From Planctomycetales bacterium 4484_123 (GTDB taxonomy: Bacteria; Planctomycetota; Phycisphaerae; SM23-33): a DNA stretch of 7,842 nt. Made by a program: the position numbers and the translations under genes. Where the stretch lies: positions 1 through 7,842 of the forward strand of contig MVCS01000045.1 in the NCBI GenBank assembly GCA_002049885.1. The letters run 5' to 3'. Position 1 is the stretch's first letter; the number at the start of each line of letters is the position of its first letter. The notes beneath the pieces were generated by a model that had not been told where the DNA came from, made no database searches, and was given only the letters and a program-made list of their open reading frames with translations. Shown one piece after another: positions 1 through 5,630 of the stretch.

Positions 1-441
1 AACATGCTCCCGCCGGCCGTCAAGAGCATGAACTACCTCAACAACATCCTGGCCAACATCGAGGCCACCAAGGCCGGTGCGGGCGAGGCCATCATGCTCA
101 ATGCCGAGGGCGAGGTCGCCGAGGCCACCGGCGACAACATCTTTCTCGTGCGAGATGGCGCGGTCTCGACCCCTCCGCCCGAGGCCGGCATCCTCGTGGG
201 CGTGACCCGCAAGGTCGTCTGCGGCCTGTGCGAAGGATTGGGCATCGAGCTGCGCGAGAGGCGCATCGCCGTGGAGGAGCTCTTCCAGGCCGACGAGATC
301 TTCCTGACCGGCACCGCCGCCGAAGTCATTGCCGTCACCAAGGTCAACGGCCAAGTCATCGGCGACGGCAAGGCCGGGCCGGTCACGCTGCAACTGTTGA
401 AGGCCTTCCGCGAGTTCATCCGCCAGGAATGCGGCGGCTGA
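1..441 (+). CDS. ilvE: Branched-chain amino acid aminotransferase, C-terminal part (5' end outside window)
   Basis: This is a fold-type IV PLP aminotransferase that moves the amino group between glutamate and the 2-oxo acids of leucine, isoleucine and valine in the cytoplasm. The frame is already open at base 1, so the ATG at base 4 is internal. The visible 146 residues begin at the family's PLP-lysine segment VKSMNYLNNIL, whose lysine codon is at 22-24. They continue through the signature around EATGDNIFLV, a TPP turn, GILVGVTR, and the late motif ADEIFLTGTAAEV followed by a GDGKxGP stretch, all in the family order. The small N-terminal domain lies upstream of the window. The stop is TGA at 439-441. 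The next gene begins 157 bases later behind its own ribosome site, and a possible terminator lies between. D-amino-acid transaminase and aminodeoxychorismate lyase share the fold, but the motif set fits IlvE best. Confidence 0.93.
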   Translation, partial: NMLPPAVKSMNYLNNILANIEATKAGAGEAIMLNAEGEVAEATGDNIFLVRDGAVSTPPPEAGILVGVTRKVVCGLCEGLGIELRERRIAVEELFQADEIFLTGTAAEVIAVTKVNGQVIGDGKAGPVTLQLLKAFREFIRQECGG

Positions 442-493
442 GGGTGAGCAGTCTCCGGCAGCAGCACGAACCAGGGCCGGCGAGGCCCGAGGA

Positions 494-538
494 GCTCAGC
501 CGGGGCGGTGCGACCCGATCGGGCTGAGCGGCGTTTCT
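494..538 (+). terminator. Possible intrinsic terminator after ilvE
   Basis: GCTCAGCC (494-501) and GGCTGAGC (522-529) form a perfect 8-bp inverted repeat. The 20-base loop could add a short GGG/CCC pairing. Four bases after the stem comes TTTCT (534-538). The site sits between the ilvE stop and the VOC gene, where a terminator would be expected. A second, smaller hairpin (474-478 with 484-488) lies just upstream. The T tract is short and offset, so this is only moderately supported. Confidence 0.4.
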
Positions 539-598
539 CGACAGAGCGCGGCGATGGTGCCGCGGCCAGTACAGGCAATCTCGCACGGGAGAAAGACC

Positions 599-994
599 AT
601 GGGCGATCCCTCCGAAACGCACGGGGCGTTCAGTTGGGTCGAGCTGCTGACGGCCGACCCGGAAGCCGCGAAGAAATTCTATGTGGAGCTGTTTGGCTGG
701 GAGCTGGCCGGCTCGCCGGTGGCAGGCGAGGATTACACCGTGGCCAAGGTGGCTGGAAAGCCGGTTGCGGGAATCATGAAGATGCCGCCGGAGGTCCCGC
801 CCGGCGTCCCGCCCCACTGGGGCGTATTCGTGACCGTGGACGACGTGGACGCCACGGTCACAAAGGCCCAAGAGCTCGGTGCCCAGGTGGCCAGGGCCCC
901 CACGGACGTGCCCGGCGTGGGGCGCTTCGCCGTCCTGCGCGACCCCCAGGGCGCCATCTTCGCCATCATCCACTACGAAAAGAGCCCCCGGTAA
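599..994 (+). CDS. VOC-fold (glyoxalase/bleomycin-resistance/dioxygenase superfamily) protein, function unknown
   Basis: This is a 131-residue cytoplasmic protein built from two beta-alpha-beta-beta-beta modules. The first module has GAFSWVELLT, then a helix with PEAAKKFYVELFGWE (about residues 10-35). The second has HWGVFVTVDDVDAT, a helix with ELGAQV, then VGRFAVLRDPQGAIFAII (about 73-124). These are hallmarks of VOC proteins of the CFP30B/glyoxalase-like kind, which often act as duplicated domains; here there is only one. E15 and H73 could be metal ligands. The position that carries glutamate after the DPxG turn in glyoxalases is alanine here, so a classical metal site looks incomplete. 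I chose the ATG at 599 over an in-frame ATG at 554 because GGGAG (587-591) lies 7 bases before it and the homologous part starts soon after. The substrate cannot be inferred. It converges with the next gene. Confidence 0.85.
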   Translation: MGDPSETHGAFSWVELLTADPEAAKKFYVELFGWELAGSPVAGEDYTVAKVAGKPVAGIMKMPPEVPPGVPPHWGVFVTVDDVDATVTKAQELGAQVARAPTDVPGVGRFAVLRDPQGAIFAIIHYEKSPR

Positions 995-1054
995 GCCCGC
1001 GGACCTGGGCGTCGCGGGCCTCGGGGCCACACGGACCGGCGGGGCGAATCGCGC

Positions 1055-1070
1055 CCGGCCAAGAGGCCGG
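1055..1070. terminator. Hairpin between convergent genes, possible bidirectional terminator
   Basis: CCGGCC (1055-1060), loop AAGA, GGCCGG (1065-1070) form a perfect 6-bp stem in the 125-base gap where the VOC gene and the thioredoxin-fold gene converge. A second weaker GC stem lies near 1091-1112. Neither has a T tract, so the role rests on position and pairing only. Confidence 0.25.
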
Positions 1071-1119
1071 CTCGGAGCGCGTTGCCTGCGGCCCTGCTGC
1101 CACAGGGGCAGGACCGACG

Positions 1120-1614
1120 CTACTTGAGCTTCTCTGCCGCCGTACTGAGCAGCTCTTCGATGGCGGAGTGTCCCTTTCGGCCTTCCAGTCGGCCCAGGGG
1201 CAGGCCATCGGGCGAGAGCACCACCAGCGCCGGGGTGGTCTTGACGCCGTACTTGACCGCCCGCTTGGACTTGGCCGTGGCATTGATTGCCACGCAGAGA
1301 TATTTGTGCCGGTCCACCGCCTTCGTGACCTGCTGATGGCGGAGGCCCTTGGCTCCCACGACGTATCGCGTGGCATCGTCGGCCAGTTCGGACCAGAACA
1401 GCACCACCACAGGACGGCGCTCGGCCTTGGCCGCCCTCAGGGCACCATCCAGGTCGAACTTGAAATACTCAGGCAGCCGCGCCGAGCGGGTGCTGAGGAC
1501 GTACACGACGCCCAGGGCAATCACCAGCACGGCCAACATGCCCAGCTTCACCCAGCGGTCCTTGGAAGGTCGAGCCTTCCTTCCCGAGCTGCCCGGGGTA
1601 TCGGATTCGGCCAT
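1120..1614 (-). CDS. Membrane-anchored thioredoxin-fold protein lacking the CxxC motif
   Basis: This 164-residue protein has a charged, Ser/Pro-rich cytoplasmic N-terminus (1-20) and one hydrophobic segment at about 22-40 (KLGMLAVLVIALGVVYVL). A C-terminal domain follows that should lie outside the cytoplasmic membrane. That domain reads as a thioredoxin fold: strand VVVLFW (69-74), a helix, a strand with KYLCVAINA, KYGVKTTPALVVLSPDG with the expected cis-proline at P128, then GRLEG and a final helix. Where thioredoxins have WCxxC this protein has W74-S-E-L-A-D, so it has no redox pair; its only cysteine, C107, lies in a later strand. A structural, chaperone-like or binding role is more likely than disulfide exchange, but the partner is unknown. 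The ATG at 1614 is preceded by GGAG (1621-1624) at 6 bases, which favours it over an in-frame ATG at 1707. It is divergent from glyA. Confidence 0.75.
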   Translation of the reverse strand: MAESDTPGSSGRKARPSKDRWVKLGMLAVLVIALGVVYVLSTRSARLPEYFKFDLDGALRAAKAERRPVVVLFWSELADDATRYVVGAKGLRHQQVTKAVDRHKYLCVAINATAKSKRAVKYGVKTTPALVVLSPDGLPLGRLEGRKGHSAIEELLSTAAEKLK

Positions 1615-1723
1615 GGCTATCTCCGATTGTGCGACAGGGTTCGGCCCGTCATGGTATCGATATCGGCCGGCCGGCGGCGAGCTATGGATGATTTCTCTGC
1701 CGCCCACTGCGGCGGCGTACGCC

Positions 1724-1752
1724 TTGCTTTGGCCCGGCGCGGCCGCTACATT
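1724..1752 (+). promoter_or_regulatory. Candidate promoter for glyA-thiE
   Basis: TTGCTT (1724-1729) and TACATT (1747-1752) are separated by 17 bases, about 50 bases upstream of the glyA start and in the gap divergent from the thioredoxin-fold gene. The match to the sigma-70 consensus is partial (3/6 and 4/6), so support comes mainly from spacing and position. Confidence 0.3.
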
Positions 1753-1800
1753 GCGGCAATTCGCAAGGACCCCGCAACAGCCCCGGCATCGGAGAGGGCC

Positions 1801-3084
1801 ATGACGTATCTCTCAGAGACGGACCCGGAGGCCTACGACATCCTCCAGGCCGAACGCACCAGACAGCGCAGCACACTCAACCTGATCGCCTCGGAGAACC
1901 ACACTACCCCCGGCGTGCATGAGGCCACCGGCTCGGTACTGTCGGACAAGTATGCCGAAGGGCATCCGAACGACCGCTGGTACCGCGGCTGCGAGGCCGT
2001 GGACCGGGCAGAGCAGCTCGCCATCGACCGGGCCAAATCGCTGTTCGGGGCCGAGCACGCCAACGTCCAGCCCCATTCCGGCAGTACGGCCAACACGGCG
2101 GTGTACCTGGCCGCCCTCGAGCCCGGCGACACGCTCATGAGCATGGACCTCGCCCACGGCGGGCACCTCTCACACGGCCTGGAGACCAACTACTCCGGCA
2201 TCTTCTACAAGGTCGCCAGCTACACCGTCAGCCGGTCCACCGAACGGATCGACATGGACGCAGTGCGCGACCTGGCCCTCAAGGCACGTCCCCGGCTGAT
2301 CATCGCGGGCGCCTCTGCCTACCCGCGCATCATCGACTTCGACGCCTTCGGCGAGATCGCCCGCGAGGTCGGCGCGTACCTGATGTCGGACATCGCCCAC
2401 ATCGCCGGCCTGGTGGCCGGCGGGGCCCATCCTTCCCCGCTGCCGGCCAGCGACTTCGTGACCACCACCACCCACAAGACCCTCCGCGGACCGCGGGGGG
2501 CCATCATCCTGTGCCGGCGGCAATACGCCCGACGAATCGACGCGGCGGTATTCCCCGGCCTCCAGGGCGGGCCGTTCATGCACGAGATCCTGGCGAAGGC
2601 CATCGCCCTGGCCGACGCCGCCGGGCCACAGTTCGCCCAGTACGCCCATCAGGTCGTCGCCAACTCCCGGGCACTGGCCGAGACGCTCGCCGAGAAGGGC
2701 TGGCGGCTGGTCACCGGCGGGACGGACAACCACCTCATGCTGGTGGACCTCCGCAGCCGAGACGAAGAACTCACCGGGCACGTGGCCTCCGGCTGGCTGG
2801 ACGAGGCGGGCATCGTCTGCAACAAGAACAAGATTCCCTTCGACAGCCGACCGCCCTCACAACCCTCCGGGTTGAGGCTGGGCACCCCGGCGGTGACCTC
2901 CCGCGGCCTGAAGGAGGCACAAATGCGCCAGCTAGGCGAGTGGATCGACCAGGTCCTCTCCAGCCGGGGCAACGCCGACGTGATCGCCAAGGTTCGTGGC
3001 GGCGTGAAGGAAATGTGCGAGGAGTTCCTGGCGCCGAACCAACGGGCCGACCGACCGGACAGCGCCACTCCGGCTCGGCGGTGA
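1801..3084 (+). CDS. glyA: Serine hydroxymethyltransferase
   Basis: This cytoplasmic PLP enzyme interconverts serine plus tetrahydrofolate and glycine plus 5,10-methylene-tetrahydrofolate, the main entry to one-carbon metabolism. The 427 residues match the usual bacterial length of about 415-430. Visible landmarks are LIASEN (28-33), KYAEG (50-54, catalytic-type E53), the family tyrosine in RWYRG (Y61), QPHSGSTAN (90-98), LAHGGHLSHG (117-126, with the PLP-stacking histidine), SDIAHIAG (196-203, PLP-binding D197), TTTTHKTLRGPRG with Schiff-base lysine K226, LQGGP (254-258), and RLGTPAVTSRG (359-369) with the carboxylate-binding arginine R359. The segment RYYGG of E. coli is RWYRG here, a mild variation. 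The C-terminal 15 residues are a polar tail. The ATG at 1801 follows GGAG (1791-1794) by 6 bases; the frame stays open far upstream but has no family match there. The thiamine gene starts 72 bases downstream, so the two are probably co-transcribed. Confidence 0.97.
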   Translation: MTYLSETDPEAYDILQAERTRQRSTLNLIASENHTTPGVHEATGSVLSDKYAEGHPNDRWYRGCEAVDRAEQLAIDRAKSLFGAEHANVQPHSGSTANTAVYLAALEPGDTLMSMDLAHGGHLSHGLETNYSGIFYKVASYTVSRSTERIDMDAVRDLALKARPRLIIAGASAYPRIIDFDAFGEIAREVGAYLMSDIAHIAGLVAGGAHPSPLPASDFVTTTTHKTLRGPRGAIILCRRQYARRIDAAVFPGLQGGPFMHEILAKAIALADAAGPQFAQYAHQVVANSRALAETLAEKGWRLVTGGTDNHLMLVDLRSRDEELTGHVASGWLDEAGIVCNKNKIPFDSRPPSQPSGLRLGTPAVTSRGLKEAQMRQLGEWIDQVLSSRGNADVIAKVRGGVKEMCEEFLAPNQRADRPDSATPARR

Positions 3085-3156
3085 GCGGGTATTCCGGCCC
3101 CACGGTCCAACGGCAATTCCGGCAATCCTGTCGGCTGGCATTGCGGGGAAACAAAG

Positions 3157-4188
3157 ATGCGCGAGGTGTATCGCATCCTGGACGCCAACTTCAACCGGGC
3201 TCGCGAGGCACTGCGGGTAATCGAGGATTTCGCACGCTTCGGCCTGGACGATGCCCACCTCTCGACCCGGGCCAAGGACATGCGCAGCCGACTACAAGTC
3301 CTCGCCGGGAAGCTGCCGGCCCGGGACCTGCTGGCCAGCCGGGACAGCCCCGCCGACGTCGGCAGGGAGGCACGCACGGCCACCGAGAGGGTCCGGGCGG
3401 ACGCCCCGGCAGTCGTGACCGCCGCCTTCAAGCGGCTCGCCGAGGCCCTGCGCAGCCTGGCCGAGTTTGGCAAGACAATCTCCGCCCCACTGGCAGAAGA
3501 CTTCGAGAAACTCCGGTACGAGGCGTACACCTTCGAGCAACGGATGGCCCGCCGCCTGGCCGGGCGCGAGGCCTTCGGGCAGGTCCACCTGTACGTTCTG
3601 CTGACCGCTGCCCTGTGCCGGTCCGACCCGTTGGCAGTGGCGCGGGCGGCGATCCAGGGCGGGGCCGACTGCATCCAGCTCCGCGAGAAGCAGATGCCCG
3701 ACGGGAAACTGCTCGAGTTGGCCCGTCGGCTACGCGAGCTGACGGCCGAGGCCCAGGTGCTGCTGATCGTCAACGACCGCCCGGACGTGGCGGCTGCTGC
3801 CGGAGCCGACGGCGTGCACGTGGGCCAGGACGACCTGCCCCCAGCGGCCGTCCGCCGCGTCCTGCCGCGAGGCATCGTCGGGCTCTCCACGCACGACCCG
3901 GCCCAGCTTCAGGCCGCCCTCGACGAGCCCATCGACTACCTGGCCGTCGGCCCGATGTTCCCCACCGCCACGAAGGACGCCGGGCCCGTGGCCGGGCCGG
4001 AACTGCTCGAGAGGGCACTGGCGGCCAGTTCGCTGCCCGTGGTGGCCATCGGGGGCATTGACGCCGACAACGTGGCGGAACTGGCCTCTGCGGGCGCCAA
4101 GTGCGTGGCGGTCTGCTCGGCCGTCATCGCCGCGCCCGACCCGGCGGCCGCCGCAGCACGGATCAAGGCACGCCTCACCGCCCGATGA
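3157..4188 (+). CDS. thiE: ThiD2-ThiE fusion: HMP-phosphate kinase-like domain plus thiamine-phosphate synthase
   Basis: This 343-residue cytoplasmic protein has two domains. Residues about 4-135 match the ThiD2 domain: RILDANFNRAREALRVIEDFARF near the start and AFKRLAEALRSLAEFGK at 90-106. ThiD2 is known as an HMP-phosphate kinase unrelated to canonical ThiD. Residues about 143-343 are a TIM-barrel ThiE, joining HMP-PP and thiazole phosphate into thiamine phosphate. ThiE motifs are CIQLREKQ (172-179), VNDRPD (205-210), GVHVGQDDLP (219-228), GLSTHD (242-247), DYLAVGPMFPTATK (260-273), VAIGGI (296-301) and a phosphate-binding AVCSAVIA (318-325). The putative magnesium aspartates (D207 and one of D225/D226) are present. 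Fusion would channel HMP-PP between two consecutive steps. The ATG at 3157 has a modest GGGGAA site (3145-3150), with a weak 5-bp hairpin (3122-3126/3140-3144) just before it. There is no TPP riboswitch in the 72-base gap after glyA, so control probably comes from the glyA promoter. Confidence 0.93.
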   Translation: MREVYRILDANFNRAREALRVIEDFARFGLDDAHLSTRAKDMRSRLQVLAGKLPARDLLASRDSPADVGREARTATERVRADAPAVVTAAFKRLAEALRSLAEFGKTISAPLAEDFEKLRYEAYTFEQRMARRLAGREAFGQVHLYVLLTAALCRSDPLAVARAAIQGGADCIQLREKQMPDGKLLELARRLRELTAEAQVLLIVNDRPDVAAAAGADGVHVGQDDLPPAAVRRVLPRGIVGLSTHDPAQLQAALDEPIDYLAVGPMFPTATKDAGPVAGPELLERALAASSLPVVAIGGIDADNVAELASAGAKCVAVCSAVIAAPDPAAAAARIKARLTAR

Positions 4189-4248
4189 CCCCCCCCGGCC
4201 GGACGCCACCGCGCAGGGTTCCACGCCGATGGGACGCGCAGAAATAAT

Positions 4249-4306
4249 GGGCGGCAGACATGTGGCGAGCGGGGGGAGACTCGCCGGGGTTCATGCCTGG
4301 CCGCCC
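4249..4306. repeat. Long imperfect inverted repeat (three stacked helices), possible RNA structure
   Basis: GGGCGGC (4249-4255) pairs perfectly with GCCGCCC (4300-4306). AGACATG (4256-4262) pairs with CATGCCT (4292-4298) with one A-C mismatch. GGCGAG (4264-4269) pairs perfectly with CTCGCC (4280-4285) around a 10-base loop. That gives 19 paired positions over 58 bases, interrupted only by a bulge at 4299 and a small internal loop. Read on the minus strand, the outer stem is followed by ATTATTTCT, a weak terminator-like tail. On the plus strand there is no T tract. It may be a terminator serving either gene or the body of a small RNA. Confidence 0.5.
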
Positions 4307-4323
4307 GTGGAATCCATCGTCTC

Positions 4324-4336
4324 CGGGAGTATTCTA
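4324..4336 (-). promoter_or_regulatory. Possible -10 element (TAGAAT) for a minus-strand transcript
   Basis: On the minus strand TAGAAT (4331-4336) is followed by ACTCCC, placing a start near 4324, about 18 bases before the 58-base inverted repeat. A second TAGAAT copy lies at 4353-4358. No good -35 box is visible, so this is speculative. Confidence 0.15.
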
Positions 4337-4459
4337 CCCTTACAGCAATGTAATTCTAGCGCGCCGCTCAGGGCCTTCCAAGCCAAAGCAGGGATTTATT
4401 CCCCGCCCCGCCCGGTGGCCGCCGCCGAAGCGGAAGCGCCGGCCCCCAGCCTCGCCGCC

Positions 4460-5530
4460 TCAGCCCCAGCGGGCCAGGAAGGCCTTGATCCGCCTCGGGT
4501 CGGTCAGCACCGTCAAGGAGCAGTCATAGCTTCGCCCCTGGCCCGGCCGGAGCACCCCGGCCGGCACGCCGCAGCCGGTCATCCCCCCGCTGATGGGCTC
4601 CAGGGCCGTGACGTACTCACCGCCCGGCCCGAAGTGCTGCCAGTTGACCAGCCGGGGAAACTGCCGGCGCGGATAGGCGATCTCCACGGCCAGCTCGAGC
4701 CTCTCGTTGACGATGCCGACGTGGCACAGGCCGTCGCGGTCGGCGGGCGGATCGACGAAGGCGACGGCCTCGCCGGCCCCGCAGTGGGACCGCACCGGCC
4801 CGCGGGCGACCTTGTAGCGCTTGGGGTCGGTGAACCAGCGCACGCTGTCGGCCCGCGGCACGACCGGGCCGCGATACACCAACCGGCTGCCCTTTTCCAG
4901 CAGGGGCCAGCCGAAGTTGATGTGCAACAGCCAGCAGTGCCTGGCGGGCTCGTTGCCGCGGTTGAGGAACTCGTCGTGGATGTGGATGGCAGGGCTGCCC
5001 AGGGTCGAGCGGATGGTCCGTCGCAGCTCCACGTTGGGCCCGAACATCCGGGCGGTGCGGACCACGCCGGTGATGCTCATTTCCTCGACGCCGGCGGCGG
5101 GGTCGGGCTGGCGGACGGCCTCCAGTGTCGCCGGCGTGTTGGAGTGCCTCCCGTGCAGGCCGTACTCCACGCCGTCGATGGTGGTCGGGGCACCGACGTG
5201 CTCCGGGCCGCAGGAGCACACCAGCCCGCCGTAGAAGCCGCGCAGCCAGTCCAGGCCACTGTCCAGCGCCCGGCTCGGGGCGGCTGGGCCAGTGAGACTC
5301 AAGAACGCCAGCGAGACCGCCCCGTAGAAGGCATCGGCGATGTCCAGCCCGCGGTCGATGAGCACCTTGTACCGCAGCGGCGTGCCCGTGTTGACCCAGG
5401 CGATGCGCACGCCCCTGCCCGGTCCATCGTCGAGCACGGACGTCTCGATGCCCCCGACCTGGGCCGGATTGATGAACAGCACCGAGGCCGGGTCGTATCG
5501 GCCGGTGCTCCGGCGACGATTGGGCCTCAT
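4460..5530 (-). CDS. DUF4432 family protein, aldose 1-epimerase-like (galactose-mutarotase fold)
   Basis: This 356-residue protein shows the DUF4432 pattern, an uncharacterised branch of the beta-sandwich sugar mutarotase superfamily. Landmarks in order are VLIDRGLDIADA (57-67), AFLSLTGP (75-82), a Gly-rich turn with GFYGGLVCSCG (98-108), YGLHGRHSNTPA (123-134), HDEFLNRGNEPA (185-196), LLHINFGWPLL (201-211), NWQHFG (296-301) and YVTALEP (306-312). H126, H203 and E311 sit where the superfamily keeps its catalytic histidines and glutamate, so epimerase activity on a sugar ring is plausible. The natural sugar is unknown. No signal peptide is seen, so it should be cytoplasmic. The ATG at 5530 is preferred over an in-frame ATG at 5755 because AGGAGG lies 8 bases before it, and the longer start would run into the uvrC coding region on the other strand. 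It is divergent from uvrC and convergent with thiE. Confidence 0.85.
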   Translation of the reverse strand: MRPNRRRSTGRYDPASVLFINPAQVGGIETSVLDDGPGRGVRIAWVNTGTPLRYKVLIDRGLDIADAFYGAVSLAFLSLTGPAAPSRALDSGLDWLRGFYGGLVCSCGPEHVGAPTTIDGVEYGLHGRHSNTPATLEAVRQPDPAAGVEEMSITGVVRTARMFGPNVELRRTIRSTLGSPAIHIHDEFLNRGNEPARHCWLLHINFGWPLLEKGSRLVYRGPVVPRADSVRWFTDPKRYKVARGPVRSHCGAGEAVAFVDPPADRDGLCHVGIVNERLELAVEIAYPRRQFPRLVNWQHFGPGGEYVTALEPISGGMTGCGVPAGVLRPGQGRSYDCSLTVLTDPRRIKAFLARWG

Positions 5531-5538
5531 GCGGCGTG

Positions 5539-5546
5539 CCTCCTTT
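5539..5546 (-). promoter_or_regulatory. Strong Shine-Dalgarno that fixes the DUF4432 start
   Basis: On the minus strand AAAGGAGG (5539-5546) lies 8 bases before the ATG at 5528-5530. It is the best ribosome site in the window and rules out the longer in-frame start at 5755. It contrasts with the divergent uvrC, which has no such site. Confidence 0.85.
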
Positions 5547-5617
5547 CCAATGCACAGGCTGGCAACCGGCAAGCCACGCCGGGCCGCCCGGCAGCCGCAC
5601 ACGTGCGCGCCGGGCGG

Positions 5618-5623
5618 TATAAT
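5618..5623 (+). promoter_or_regulatory. TATAAT -10 box of uvrC, implying a leaderless mRNA
   Basis: A perfect TATAAT lies 7 bases before the uvrC ATG at 5631. Sigma-70-type transcription normally starts about 6-8 bases after the -10 box, which is at the ATG itself. No Shine-Dalgarno lies between them and no alternative in-frame start is visible. The -35 region (about 5595-5600) is GC-rich with no clear match. Confidence 0.6.
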
Positions 5624-5630
5624 AACCCTG

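Larger units (their letters stand above)
4189..4459. other. Intergenic region with mixed base composition and several inverted repeats
   Basis: These 271 bases separate the convergent thiD2-thiE and DUF4432 genes. I see no convincing protein in any frame. The centre (about 4326-4400) is clearly richer in A/T than its surroundings. The region holds the long inverted repeat at 4249-4306, a small hairpin TTACA-GCAA-TGTAA (4340-4353) with a GNRA-type loop, and GGGA-TTTAT-TCCC (4391-4403). It could contain transcription ends for both genes, a small RNA, or decayed sequence. Confidence 0.5.

Noticed and set aside
508..1800. Upstream extension of the glyA frame
   Set aside because: The frame stays open by chance through the VOC and thioredoxin-fold genes. 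The GlyA family match begins just after the ATG at 1801, which has its own Shine-Dalgarno.
3085..3156. TPP riboswitch before the thiamine gene
   Set aside because: The 72-base spacer has no CTGAGA core or the downstream conserved segment of the THI element, and it is too short to hold the aptamer comfortably.
2649..3890. A 413-codon minus-strand frame opposite glyA and thiE
   Set aside because: It is Ser/Arg-rich, has no ribosome site or recognisable domain, and lies antisense to two certain genes.
2511..4061. A 516-codon plus-strand frame across glyA and thiE
   Set aside because: It is out of frame with two clearly recognised enzymes and rich in Arg/Gly/Pro with no motif.
4260..4529. An 89-codon plus-strand small protein in the spacer
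   Set aside because: It lacks a Shine-Dalgarno, has a Pro/Arg-rich composition, and overlaps the inverted repeat and the end of the DUF4432 gene.
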